From Massilia sp. CF038 (GTDB lineage: Bacteria; Pseudomonadota; Gammaproteobacteria; Burkholderiales; Burkholderiaceae_D): a stretch of 64,000 nt of DNA. Below are positions 25,696 through 34,013 of the stretch, piece after piece (position 1 is the stretch's first letter; the number at the start of each line of letters is the position of its first letter). The position numbers and the translations under genes are program-made. The DNA is taken from contig NZ_FQWU01000004.1 of assembly GCF_900129765.1 (NCBI RefSeq), forward strand, positions 186,001 through 250,000, written 5' to 3'. Under the pieces are notes generated by a model. The model saw nothing but the letters and a program-made list of their open reading frames with translations, had not been told where the DNA came from and searched no databases.

Positions 25696-27219
25696 TTACA
25701 GGGCCAGGCGGCGCGCTTCGCGCAGGCCCTCGACCATGACGGTCATGGCTTGCTGTTTGTTGGCTTCGCCTGGCACGCGCAGCACATACGCGGGGTGGTA
25801 GATGGTGACGATCCAGCGCCCCTGGTGCTGGAAGGGTTGGCCCAGCACATCCTTGAGGGCGGCATGCGGGTTGCCGGTGATGGCCTTGAGCGCCGTGCTG
25901 CCCAGCGCCACGATCACGTTCGGCTGCACCTGCGCCAGTTCGCTCTCGAGCCAGTAATTGCAGGCCTCGACCTCGCGCTGGGCCGGGGTCTTGTGCATGC
26001 GCCGCTTGCCGCGCGGCTCCCACTTGAAATGTTTGACGGCATTGGTCAGATACACAGTGCGCCGGTCCAGCGCGGCCTGTTCCAGGGCCCGCTCCAGCAA
26101 CTGCCCCGCCGGGCCCACAAAGGGCAGACCGGCCAGGTCTTCCTGGTCGCCCGGTTGCTCGCCCACCAGCATGATGCGCGCCTGCGCCGGGCCGACTCCG
26201 GCCACTGCCTGGGTGGCATGCTCCCACAGCGGGCAGCGGCGGCAGGCGTCAAGCGTGCTGGGCGCCTGCCGCTGGGGCTGCGCCTTGTCAGCCGCAATGG
26301 GAATGGCCGTGCCGCCGCGGGCACCCACGCTGCGCGTTTGCCCCACCTGACGCGCACCTGTGGCCGCCTGGCTGACCATGGCAGGCACCACGCTGCCTTC
26401 GGGCAGGTTTTTCCAGAAGCGGGAAGGAATGTGGCCGTGCATGAGCTCGGCATTCAGGCGCGCCGGATTAAAGATGCTGCGGTAATACGTGAGCCACAGG
26501 GCTTCACCGGCATCGACAATGTCTTCGGGGCCGCGCATCAAGGGGCCAGTGCTGTGCAGGGTGCAGCCGTCCCACATGACGCTTGCGTCTGGCGTGGCGA
26601 TCATCCAGGTGACCCGGCCCATGCGGCTGGCGAAGTGCTTGGCCACTTGCGGCAGAACATCGTGCGCAGGCTCGAACCAGGCCACAAAGCGGGGCGGCCC
26701 GGCATCGTCGCGCCGTTCACGGAAACGGATGTAGGCATGCATGTCATGCTCTTCGCGCTTGACCGCCTTGACCATGGCATGCAGCTTTGCGCCGTCTTCG
26801 TCGGCAGCGGAAATGACGGCGTGTTCGCCCTGCTGCCAGCGCCACAGCACCAGATACAGAAACGCCCAGCGGTTAGGCACGCGGCAGCAGGCGGCTGTTT
26901 GCAGCATGTCCATCAGCTTGCGTGAAATACGGGGCGCTGCCGCACCGGGTGCGTGGCCGTCCATGGCAGCCTGTGCCTGGGCGGGCGCCAGCGCCGCATC
27001 GGCTGTAACGACCGTGGCGGGATCCGCATCGGCATGGGCAAACAGATCGCCACCATCTTTGTGCGATATCCATTGCACCTGGTGAGGTGCCACCTGATGG
27101 GCCAGCAGATCGCGCGCAGCACGGCGCCATTCGTCAAAGGAATGGACCAGCAGCGGCCGCCCGGCCGCCACCGTAGCCGCTGCGGCAGGTGCGCTCACGC
27201 TGCTTGCAGTTCCGCCCAT
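25696..27219 (-). CDS. UdgX-type uracil-DNA glycosylase with N-terminal DNA-repair domain
   Basis: The 507-residue protein joins an N-terminal domain (about 20-260) of the type found in the TIGR03915 group of putative DNA repair proteins to a C-terminal UdgX-type uracil-DNA glycosylase (about 320-507). The UdgX hallmarks GEQPGDQED (354-361) and the R-loop KRRMHKTP with His409 are present. In characterised UdgX this His forms a covalent bond with the abasic site. CRRC (326-329) and Cys420 fit the iron-sulphur cluster. It overlaps the radical SAM gene by 25 bases, and both follow an SOS box. Confidence 0.88.
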   Translation of the reverse strand: MGGTASSVSAPAAAATVAAGRPLLVHSFDEWRRAARDLLAHQVAPHQVQWISHKDGGDLFAHADADPATVVTADAALAPAQAQAAMDGHAPGAAAPRISRKLMDMLQTAACCRVPNRWAFLYLVLWRWQQGEHAVISAADEDGAKLHAMVKAVKREEHDMHAYIRFRERRDDAGPPRFVAWFEPAHDVLPQVAKHFASRMGRVTWMIATPDASVMWDGCTLHSTGPLMRGPEDIVDAGEALWLTYYRSIFNPARLNAELMHGHIPSRFWKNLPEGSVVPAMVSQAATGARQVGQTRSVGARGGTAIPIAADKAQPQRQAPSTLDACRRCPLWEHATQAVAGVGPAQARIMLVGEQPGDQEDLAGLPFVGPAGQLLERALEQAALDRRTVYLTNAVKHFKWEPRGKRRMHKTPAQREVEACNYWLESELAQVQPNVIVALGSTALKAITGNPHAALKDVLGQPFQHQGRWIVTIYHPAYVLRVPGEANKQQAMTVMVEGLREARRLAL

Positions 27220-28427
27220 AGATCGAGCTGCTGTGGTGAATGTTCTGCCATGGAGCGCCGCAACACGTGCGAAGCCGTGCTGTCAGCCGCAGGCCGGTAA
27301 TCGGCCGTGACGATGAAGGGGGCGATTTTTTTCATGCTGCAGCGCAGGCGCGTGAGGTCGGCATAGCGGATGCGGCGCAGGCGGCGCAGTTCCACCAGCC
27401 GCTTGGCGTTGCGCAGGCCGATGCCGGGCACGCGCGCAATCATGCTTTCTTCGGCCATGTTCAGGTCGAGCGGAAAATGCTCGCGGTGCGCCAGCGCCCA
27501 GGCCAGCTTGGGATCGATGTCGAGTGCCAGGTTGCCGGCTGCCGGCAGCAGCTCGCCGGCCTGGAAACCGTAGCCGCGCATGAGAAAGTCGGCCTGGTAA
27601 AGCCGATGTTCGCGCTGCATGGGTGGCGGCGCCAGCGGCACCGTGCCCGGACTTTGCGGAATCGGGCTGAAGGCCGAGTAATACACGCGCTTGAGCTTGT
27701 AGCTGCCGTACAGTGTTTGCGCCGTTTGCAGGATGGTCTGGTCGTCGCTGGCGTCGGCCCCGACAATCATCTGCGTGCTTTGCCCAGCCGGTGCAAAGGC
27801 TGGCGCGCGCGGCTCTTCGGCCTTTTCGTCGAGCTTGCGGCGGATCGAGCCCATGGCCAGTTTGATGGTATGGACGTTTTTTTCCGGCGCCAGGCGCTCG
27901 ATGCTGTGCTCGGTCGGGAGTTCGATGTTGACGCTTAACCGGTCGGCATACTTGCCGGCGGCGGCGATCAAGGCCGGGTCGGCGTCCGGGATGGTTTTCA
28001 GGTGAATATAGCCACGGAAATTGTGCACTTCGCGCAACTGGCGGGCGATGGCCACCAGTTGCTCCATGGTGTAGTCGGATGACTGGATGATGCCCGAACT
28101 GAGGAACAGGCCGTCAATATAATTACGCAGATAAAAATCGACCGTGAGCTTGACCACCTCGTCCACGGAAAAGCGGGCCCGCGGCACGTTGGACGTGCGC
28201 CGGTTGACGCAATACTGGCAGTCGTACACGCAGAAATTGGTGAGCAGAATTTTAAGTAGGGACACGCAGCGCCCGTCCGGCGTGTAGCTGTGGCAAATGC
28301 CCATGCCACTGGTGGCGCCAATGCCGTCTTTGCCTTCGGAGCTGCGCTGGGGCGCACCGCTGCTGGCACAGGACGCGTCGTACTTGGCCGCGTCGGCCAG
28401 AATTTCCAGCTTGTCCATCAATTCCAT
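27195..28427 (-). CDS. putative DNA-modification/repair radical SAM protein
   Basis: The 410-residue protein carries the radical SAM cluster motif CVYDCQYC (CX3CX2C) and a C-terminal helix-hairpin-helix (RVPGIGLRNAKRLVELRRLR) expected to bind DNA. It corresponds to the TIGR03916-type proteins that are nearly always encoded next to the UdgX/TIGR03915 partner. The chemical reaction is not known; DNA lesion processing is the usual guess. A CTGT-N8-ACAG operator lies 16 bases upstream of the ATG, so SOS induction is likely. Confidence 0.88.
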   Translation of the reverse strand: MELMDKLEILADAAKYDASCASSGAPQRSSEGKDGIGATSGMGICHSYTPDGRCVSLLKILLTNFCVYDCQYCVNRRTSNVPRARFSVDEVVKLTVDFYLRNYIDGLFLSSGIIQSSDYTMEQLVAIARQLREVHNFRGYIHLKTIPDADPALIAAAGKYADRLSVNIELPTEHSIERLAPEKNVHTIKLAMGSIRRKLDEKAEEPRAPAFAPAGQSTQMIVGADASDDQTILQTAQTLYGSYKLKRVYYSAFSPIPQSPGTVPLAPPPMQREHRLYQADFLMRGYGFQAGELLPAAGNLALDIDPKLAWALAHREHFPLDLNMAEESMIARVPGIGLRNAKRLVELRRLRRIRYADLTRLRCSMKKIAPFIVTADYRPAADSTASHVLRRSMAEHSPQQLDLWAELQAA

Positions 28428-28442
28428 GGGGGCGCTCTTTAA

Positions 28443-28458
28443 CTGTATGTATATACAG
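28443..28458 (-). promoter_or_regulatory. LexA/SOS box before the radical SAM-UdgX pair
   Basis: The sequence CTGTATGTATATACAG is a CTGT-N8-ACAG site with an AT-rich centre, the classical gamma/beta-proteobacterial LexA operator. It lies 16 bases upstream of the radical SAM start. A -10-like TATACT overlaps its far edge, so LexA binding would block the promoter. Confidence 0.8.
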
Positions 28459-28499
28459 TATAATACATCAGCAGCGCCGCCGCTGTCGCACTTTAGCCG

Positions 28500-28838
28500 T
28501 CAGCGTACTTCCGCTCGCAACTGCGCCACATGGGCCAGCTGGGCGTGACTCATGCGGGCGGCAATCTGGTGCAGGGTGGGGCCGGCCTCGGCTTCGCCAG
28601 CGTGTTCGGCCTGCAATAGCCAGGCATAGGCAGCCAGCAGGTCGCGCCGCGCACCCTGGCCGCTGGCATGCTTGCGGCCCAGCTCGAACTGGGCCCGTGC
28701 ATGGCCCAGGCGCGCCGCCCGAAGGTAGCAGGCAAAGGCGGCGGCCGGGTCGGGCGCCACGCCCTGCCCGCTTTCGTAACGCTGCGCCAGTGCAAACTGG
28801 GCGGCGGCGTCCTGCCTTGGGTCGCGTTGCGTGGCCAT
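28500..28838 (-). CDS. small Sel1-like repeat protein
   Basis: The 112-residue protein has about two and a half Sel1-like (TPR-type) repeats: AQFALAQRYESGQGVAPD, then ACYLRAARLGHARAQFELGR, then a final partial unit. It has no signal peptide. Sel1 proteins usually act as scaffolds for protein contacts, often in signalling. Its ATG overlaps the stop of the large REC-PAS-GGDEF-EAL gene (TAATG), which suggests it works with that protein. Confidence 0.8.
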   Translation of the reverse strand: MATQRDPRQDAAAQFALAQRYESGQGVAPDPAAAFACYLRAARLGHARAQFELGRKHASGQGARRDLLAAYAWLLQAEHAGEAEAGPTLHQIAARMSHAQLAHVAQLRAEVR

Positions 28839-31084
28839 TATGCAGGCCCCTGGCCAAGGGCCACGGCATTGCGTTCGGGTACCGGATAATGCTCTTCCAG
28901 CACGCAGATAAATTCCGCCAGCGACACCGGATGATGGAACAGGTAACCCTGCATGGTCATGCAGCCATTTGCCTTTAAATAGCGGGCCTGCATTTCCGTT
29001 TCCACCCCTTCCGCAATCAGGTGCAAGCCCAGCCCGCGCGCGATCGAAATAATGGCCAGAATGACCGGGTAGTGGCCCTGCTCGTCGTGAATCACCTTCA
29101 CGAACGACTGGTCGATCTTGATGGTATGGATCGGGAAGCGGTGCAGATACGACAGCGACGAGTAGCCGGTGCCAAAATCGTCAATCGCCACCGACACGCC
29201 CAGCTGGCACAGTTTATTGAGCTGGTCGATCGCGTACTGTGGATTGCGGATGCAGATGTTTTCGGTGATTTCCACTTCGATCTGGGCCGGCGAAATCCCG
29301 TATCGCACCAGGGCCCCGCGCATCTTCTCGAAAAAATCGCCCCGGTCCAGGTATTGCGGTGACAGATTGAGCGACAGCCGGATCGACTGGCCGCCCGCCG
29401 CATTCCAGATCTGCATGTCGCGGCACAGGGCGGTGATCATCCAGTCCGAAATCGGCAGCATCAGGCCATTGTCTTCGGCAAACGGCAGGAACTCGCCAGC
29501 CATCAGCACACCGCGCTGCGGATGGTTCCAGCGCATCAAGCCCTCGGCCCCGACGATGCGGCCGGTGACGACGTCGATCTGCGGTTGGTAATACATTTCC
29601 AGCTCGTCCAGTTCGAGGGCGCGCCGCAAAGCTTGTTCCAGCGCGATTTTCTGGTGCGACACGTCAAGCATGGCGCGGTCATAAAAGGCGTGCCCGTTTT
29701 TGCCCAGCGCCTTGACCTGGTACATGGCGATGTCGGCATGGCGCAGCAGTTCGTCGATCGATTCACCATCGACCGGATACACGGCAATGCCGATGCTGGC
29801 TGAAATATGTACTTCGTGGCCATCCAGGTCGAAGGGCTTGTGCAGGCACTCGAGGAATTTGTCGGCGATGTTGCGCGCGTCGTCGCGGTCGCGCAGTTCC
29901 GGCAGCACGATGGTGAATTCGTCGCCACCCTGGCGCGCCAGGGTGTCGCCGCGGCGCAGGCATTCCTTCAGGCGCAGCGCCACCTGCTGCAGCAGTTCGT
30001 CACCCTTGACGTGGCCCAGCGTATCGTTGACCAGCTTGAAGCGGTCCAGATCGATGAACATCACCGCCAGTTCGGTCGCGCGGCGCTTGGCCTGGATCAC
30101 GGCCAGCCCAAGCCGGTCCTTGAACAGCATCCGGTTCGGCAGGTCGGTCAGAATATCGTGGTAGGCCTGGTAGGAGATGACTTCCTCGGCGCGCTTGCGG
30201 TCTGTGATGTCGCGCGCCACGCCATAGGTGCCGAAAAATTCGAGCTTGCGCACTTCGGTGTCGGGCACGTGCATGCCGATCGAATTGAGCGAAATGGTCA
30301 TCAGCGTGTTGTTGAAGGTGCGGTCGGCGTCCGTGCCGCTATGGCACTTCAGGCGCAGTTCCACGTTGCGCGAGGCGCGTTCGTCGACCCGCCGCTCGTT
30401 GAATACATAACGCGCGCGCTCCAGGTCTTCATCGTGCACCAGAATCGAGTAGTGCTTGCCAATCAGTTCTTCGCGGGTAAAGCCCAGCAGCTGGTAGGCG
30501 CGGTCATTCACGAACGTGAAGCGCCCCTCATGGTTCAGGGTGTAAATCAGGTCGGGCGAGCTGTCGACCAGGTAGCGGTATAGCTTTTCCGAGTTCTCCA
30601 GCTGCGAGGCGATGCGCTGGTTAGCCAGTTCCAGGCGTCGCTGGGCCAGCGCGTTGGTCACGGTCTTGAGCAGCTCTTCGCGGCTGCAAGGCTTGCGCAG
30701 ATAATCGTAGGCGCCCCGTTTGAGCGCGCCAATGGCGGCGTCGATCCCCACATCGCCGCTCATGACGATGACGTCAACGTCCATGCCCTTTTCATTGATC
30801 ACATCCATGATCTGGTGCCCGCTCATGTCGGGCAGGCGCAAGTCCAGCAGGACCAGGTCGAATTTCAGCTTGTGCAGGTGTTCCAGCGCCTCGCTGCCGC
30901 AGCTGGCGCGCACGATGTGATAGTTGCGCCCTTCCAGCATGTCTTCGAGCGCGGCCAGCAGCAGCGGCTCGTCGTCCACCAGCAGCAGGCGTGGCAGCAC
31001 GTCCAGTTCAAACTGGAGCGCGGGGGCGGTGCCCTCCTCGATCCGTGGCAATGCCGGCGCGGCACTGGCGGTACTCAAATTCAT
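28838..31084 (-). CDS. REC-PAS-GGDEF-EAL cyclic-di-GMP response regulator
   Basis: The 748-residue protein contains, in order: a receiver domain (about 32-150, phosphoacceptor Asp81), a PAS domain (about 165-295), a GGDEF domain with intact RQGGDEF (386-390) and an EAL domain with EGL at 514-516 in place of EAL. The GGDEF site could make c-di-GMP. The EAL domain keeps the expected glutamate, and EXL variants are often active, so it may also degrade c-di-GMP. Soluble, no membrane segments. It lies between the HDOD-GHKL gene upstream and the Sel1 gene downstream, all on the same strand. The kinase that phosphorylates it is not obvious. Confidence 0.92.
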   Translation of the reverse strand: MNLSTASAAPALPRIEEGTAPALQFELDVLPRLLLVDDEPLLLAALEDMLEGRNYHIVRASCGSEALEHLHKLKFDLVLLDLRLPDMSGHQIMDVINEKGMDVDVIVMSGDVGIDAAIGALKRGAYDYLRKPCSREELLKTVTNALAQRRLELANQRIASQLENSEKLYRYLVDSSPDLIYTLNHEGRFTFVNDRAYQLLGFTREELIGKHYSILVHDEDLERARYVFNERRVDERASRNVELRLKCHSGTDADRTFNNTLMTISLNSIGMHVPDTEVRKLEFFGTYGVARDITDRKRAEEVISYQAYHDILTDLPNRMLFKDRLGLAVIQAKRRATELAVMFIDLDRFKLVNDTLGHVKGDELLQQVALRLKECLRRGDTLARQGGDEFTIVLPELRDRDDARNIADKFLECLHKPFDLDGHEVHISASIGIAVYPVDGESIDELLRHADIAMYQVKALGKNGHAFYDRAMLDVSHQKIALEQALRRALELDELEMYYQPQIDVVTGRIVGAEGLMRWNHPQRGVLMAGEFLPFAEDNGLMLPISDWMITALCRDMQIWNAAGGQSIRLSLNLSPQYLDRGDFFEKMRGALVRYGISPAQIEVEITENICIRNPQYAIDQLNKLCQLGVSVAIDDFGTGYSSLSYLHRFPIHTIKIDQSFVKVIHDEQGHYPVILAIISIARGLGLHLIAEGVETEMQARYLKANGCMTMQGYLFHHPVSLAEFICVLEEHYPVPERNAVALGQGPA

Positions 31085-31104
31085 TGTGATCCCAAGCTCA
31101 TACG

Positions 31105-32571
31105 TCAGTCCATCAGCCGCGCGCCAGGCGCGGCCATGCTGCTTGCGCCGCCAGCGGCGGGCAACAGAAGTTCAAAGGAAGTGCCGGCGCGGCCGCTGCG
31201 GCAACTGATCATGCCGCCCATCTGGCGCACCAGCGCGTGCACATGCGACAGGTCCGGGCCTTGCTGGGGCGCCGAGGTCGAACTGCGCACCGCGGAAAAC
31301 AGGCTGGCGATCGCGTCCGGCGCCAGGCAGGGGCCATTATCGCTTACCGTCAGCGCCACGTACAGGCGGCCATCACGCCGCACCTGGCCGCTGGCGCCCA
31401 GAACGATGCGCGCGCCATGAGGCTGGGCGACGCGCGCGTGCATCACCAGTTCCACCAGCACCTGGCGCATGGGCGCGGCCTCGCCAGCGATCCACAGCCC
31501 CGGATCGAGCGCGCCCAGGGCGCAGCCATCGGCCACGAACTGGCGCTGCACGGCTTCGATCAGGGGCACACAATCAAAGGCCCCGCCGCGCGGCGGCGCT
31601 GGCGCTGCCTGTGTTCCCGCCGCGCTGACCAGGGTCAGACCGCATCCTTCCGCGCCCAGGCGCCGCTGGCTGGCGTCGGCGAACGGCACAGCGGCCGCCG
31701 GCCGCTCGCTCAAATCGGCAACGCCGTCGAGCGCGATACCCAGATGCGTGGCCAGCAAACCGACCTGCTGCGCGCCCGCCTGGCGCAGCTCGTCCACGTG
31801 CGCCATGGTGCAGGCGCACAGCGCCAGCGCGTCATCAAGCTCGGACGCTGGCACGCAAGCCAGATCATGGCAGGCCAGCAGGTGTGCCAGACGCACCATG
31901 CGTACCAGCGTATGGCTGGCGCGCAAACTGGCGCTCGGTTCATGGTGATACAGCACCGCGTCGGCCAGGGCGCTGTCCAGATCCCAGCGGGCGATCAGCC
32001 AGGCGCCTGCTTCCGCGTGCGTGATCTGCATGCTGCCCTGTTCGGCCGCGCACAGGGCCTCGTCGTCCCGCGCGCCGAAGTTGGCGGCATATTCCTGGGG
32101 GGCGCTGGCCAGCAGCGCCAGACGGCCCACGTTGTGCAGCAATCCCGCCAGGTACGCTTGTTCGGGCTGGCGGTAGCCCATGCGCCGCGCCAGTTCGCGC
32201 GCAATCACGGCGGCGCTCAGCGACTGCTGCCAGAAACGGCGCAGGTCCAGACTGCCCGCATGGGGAAACCGGCCCAGCGTGCGCACCACCGAGGCACCGA
32301 TGGCCAACTGCAGGATCATGCTGGTGCCCAGCGTGGCGAGCGCCTGTTCCAGATCGCTCTCACGCCCACCGCGCCCATAGGCGGGGCTGTTGGCCACGGC
32401 CAGCATGCGCGCGGTCAGGCCGGGATCGGTCCCCACCAGCGCTGCCAGCTCCCGCATGCCCTGGTCGTCCGCCTGCAAGTGCTCGATGACCTTGAACAGG
32501 ATTTGCGGCATGACCGGCAATGGGGCAACCAGCAGGCGATTGCGGATGTCAAAGTCGGGTGGATGCATCAT
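31105..32571 (-). CDS. HDOD protein fused to a degenerate GHKL ATPase-like domain
   Basis: The 488-residue protein starts with an HDOD domain (about 10-215: LPVMPQILFKVIEHLQADD, LVGTDPGLTARMLAVANSP, AGLLHNVGRLALL). After a linker rich in Ala and Pro, residues 345-475 resemble a histidine-kinase ATPase (VLVELVMHARVAQPHGARI as N-box, VSDNGPCLAPDAI as G1, then MGGMISCRSG and TSFELLLP). The key Asn of the N-box is not conserved (MHARVA for ENAxKH), and no phosphoacceptor domain exists. It may be a non-catalytic sensor scaffold. It precedes the c-di-GMP protein by 20 bp, so a joint role is likely. Confidence 0.75.
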   Translation of the reverse strand: MMHPPDFDIRNRLLVAPLPVMPQILFKVIEHLQADDQGMRELAALVGTDPGLTARMLAVANSPAYGRGGRESDLEQALATLGTSMILQLAIGASVVRTLGRFPHAGSLDLRRFWQQSLSAAVIARELARRMGYRQPEQAYLAGLLHNVGRLALLASAPQEYAANFGARDDEALCAAEQGSMQITHAEAGAWLIARWDLDSALADAVLYHHEPSASLRASHTLVRMVRLAHLLACHDLACVPASELDDALALCACTMAHVDELRQAGAQQVGLLATHLGIALDGVADLSERPAAAVPFADASQRRLGAEGCGLTLVSAAGTQAAPAPPRGGAFDCVPLIEAVQRQFVADGCALGALDPGLWIAGEAAPMRQVLVELVMHARVAQPHGARIVLGASGQVRRDGRLYVALTVSDNGPCLAPDAIASLFSAVRSSTSAPQQGPDLSHVHALVRQMGGMISCRSGRAGTSFELLLPAAGGASSMAAPGARLMD

Positions 32572-32735
32572 TCAGGCACTGCCGCCAAGGTCGGGGTGGG
32601 ACACGCGGCACGCCAGCATCGCTGCCGCGCCGTTATAGTTTGCGCACTATTATCAAAAAGCCGATTAGCATATATACACTAAAGTTGACTTCTGAACATA
32701 TCCGTACGAAAAAAAACTTGTCCGATGCCACGCAA
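32572..32735. promoter_or_regulatory. promoter region of the HDOD-signalling operon
   Basis: An AT-rich stretch at 32640-32710, unusual for this neighbourhood, lies upstream of the HDOD-GHKL gene. Read on the minus strand it offers TATATATGC-like and TATAAC-like -10 sequences. No gene or clear operator is visible. Confidence 0.35.
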
Positions 32736-34013
32736 TCAGGCCATTTTCGGTGCCATCCGGCGCTTGTATAGACGAGATCCCAGCCACAAAGCCAGCGCCA
32801 GCAGGGCAAACACCGCCTGTCCGATCGCCAGCGCCAGCACCGAGTGCGACAGCAGCGGCGAAATCAGCCCGGACACCAGAGCGCCGAACATGGTCACCGC
32901 AAACGACTGGCAGGACGCGACTGTGCCGCGAATGTGGGGGAACAGGTCGAGCGCCAGCAAGGTGGCACCGGGACCGATGATGGAGGTGCCAAAGGTGTAG
33001 AAGAACAGGGGCAGCACGGTCCAGGGCAAGGCTGGCGGGAACACGCTGTGATACAGCACGTTGACGCTGACGGCAGCGAGCACGAAGCCGAAGCCGATCC
33101 GGATCTGGCGCGCAAAGCTCATCTTGCCGGCAATGCGGTTGGCCACCAGCGCCCCCAGGAAAATGCCGCCCACGGACGGAATGAACAGCCAGCCGAACTG
33201 GCTCGGGCCCAGGCCCAGGCTTTGCGGCAGCATCACCGGCGCCGACGAGATATACAGAAACAGGCCGCCGAAATTGAGGGCCACGATACCGGCCTTCATG
33301 TGGAACAGGGGCGAACTGAAAATGGCCGAATAGCTTTGCCACAGGAAGCGCGGATTGAAGGGCTGGCGCTTGTCCGCCGCCAGCGTTTCGGGCAGGCGCC
33401 GGTAGCAAAAGATGAACAGCAGGATCGTGTACGCCAGCAGCGCCAGAAAGATGGTTCGCCAGTCCGACACTGCCACAATGATCCCGCCCAGGATGGGCGC
33501 AATGGCTGGCGCGATGGTGAAGATCATCGTTACCAGCGACAGCAGGCGCGCGGCGGCGGCATCGGCATACAGGTCGCGAATAATCGCGCGCCCCACCACC
33601 ACCCCGGCACCGGCCGAGACGCCCTGCATGATACGGAACACCCACAGGTAATGGACCGAATGCGAGGCGGCGCAGCCAAAGGTGCCAATGGCGAACAGCA
33701 CCAGGGCGCACAAAATCACGTTGCGCCGGCCAAAGGCGTCCGCCAGCGCGCCGTGCCACAGCGCCATGCCGCCAAAGGCGAGCATGAAGGCGGTCAGGGT
33801 TTGCTGCACCTCGACTGCGGAGGCGCCAAGGTCGGCTTGAATGTGCGGGAAGGCCGGCAGGTAGGCATCAATTGAAAACGGCCCCAGCATCGCCAGCAGC
33901 GCCAGCATGACTGCCAGCGCAGTACGCCCCGGCAGCGGCCGGCGCGGCACCTCCGGCAAGGGCACCGGCGTGACCGGGTCCGGTGGCAGGTTGGGAGGCG
34001 GGGCCGGGAACAT
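32736..34013 (-). CDS. MFS drug exporter (Bcr/CflA type)
   Basis: The 425-residue protein has about 12 transmembrane helices. The Bcr/CflA family features are SIDAYLPAFPHIQADL in the first loop and GALADAFGRRNVILC (MFS motif A), then the motif C-like GVSAGAGVVVGRAIIRDLY. Members export drugs such as bicyclomycin, chloramphenicol or sulfonamides by proton antiport. The N-terminal 30 residues are Pro-rich. The ATG at 34013 overlaps the stop of the preceding methyltransferase gene (TGATG), so they are translationally coupled, although a functional link is unlikely. Confidence 0.88.
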   Translation of the reverse strand: MFPAPPPNLPPDPVTPVPLPEVPRRPLPGRTALAVMLALLAMLGPFSIDAYLPAFPHIQADLGASAVEVQQTLTAFMLAFGGMALWHGALADAFGRRNVILCALVLFAIGTFGCAASHSVHYLWVFRIMQGVSAGAGVVVGRAIIRDLYADAAAARLLSLVTMIFTIAPAIAPILGGIIVAVSDWRTIFLALLAYTILLFIFCYRRLPETLAADKRQPFNPRFLWQSYSAIFSSPLFHMKAGIVALNFGGLFLYISSAPVMLPQSLGLGPSQFGWLFIPSVGGIFLGALVANRIAGKMSFARQIRIGFGFVLAAVSVNVLYHSVFPPALPWTVLPLFFYTFGTSIIGPGATLLALDLFPHIRGTVASCQSFAVTMFGALVSGLISPLLSHSVLALAIGQAVFALLALALWLGSRLYKRRMAPKMA

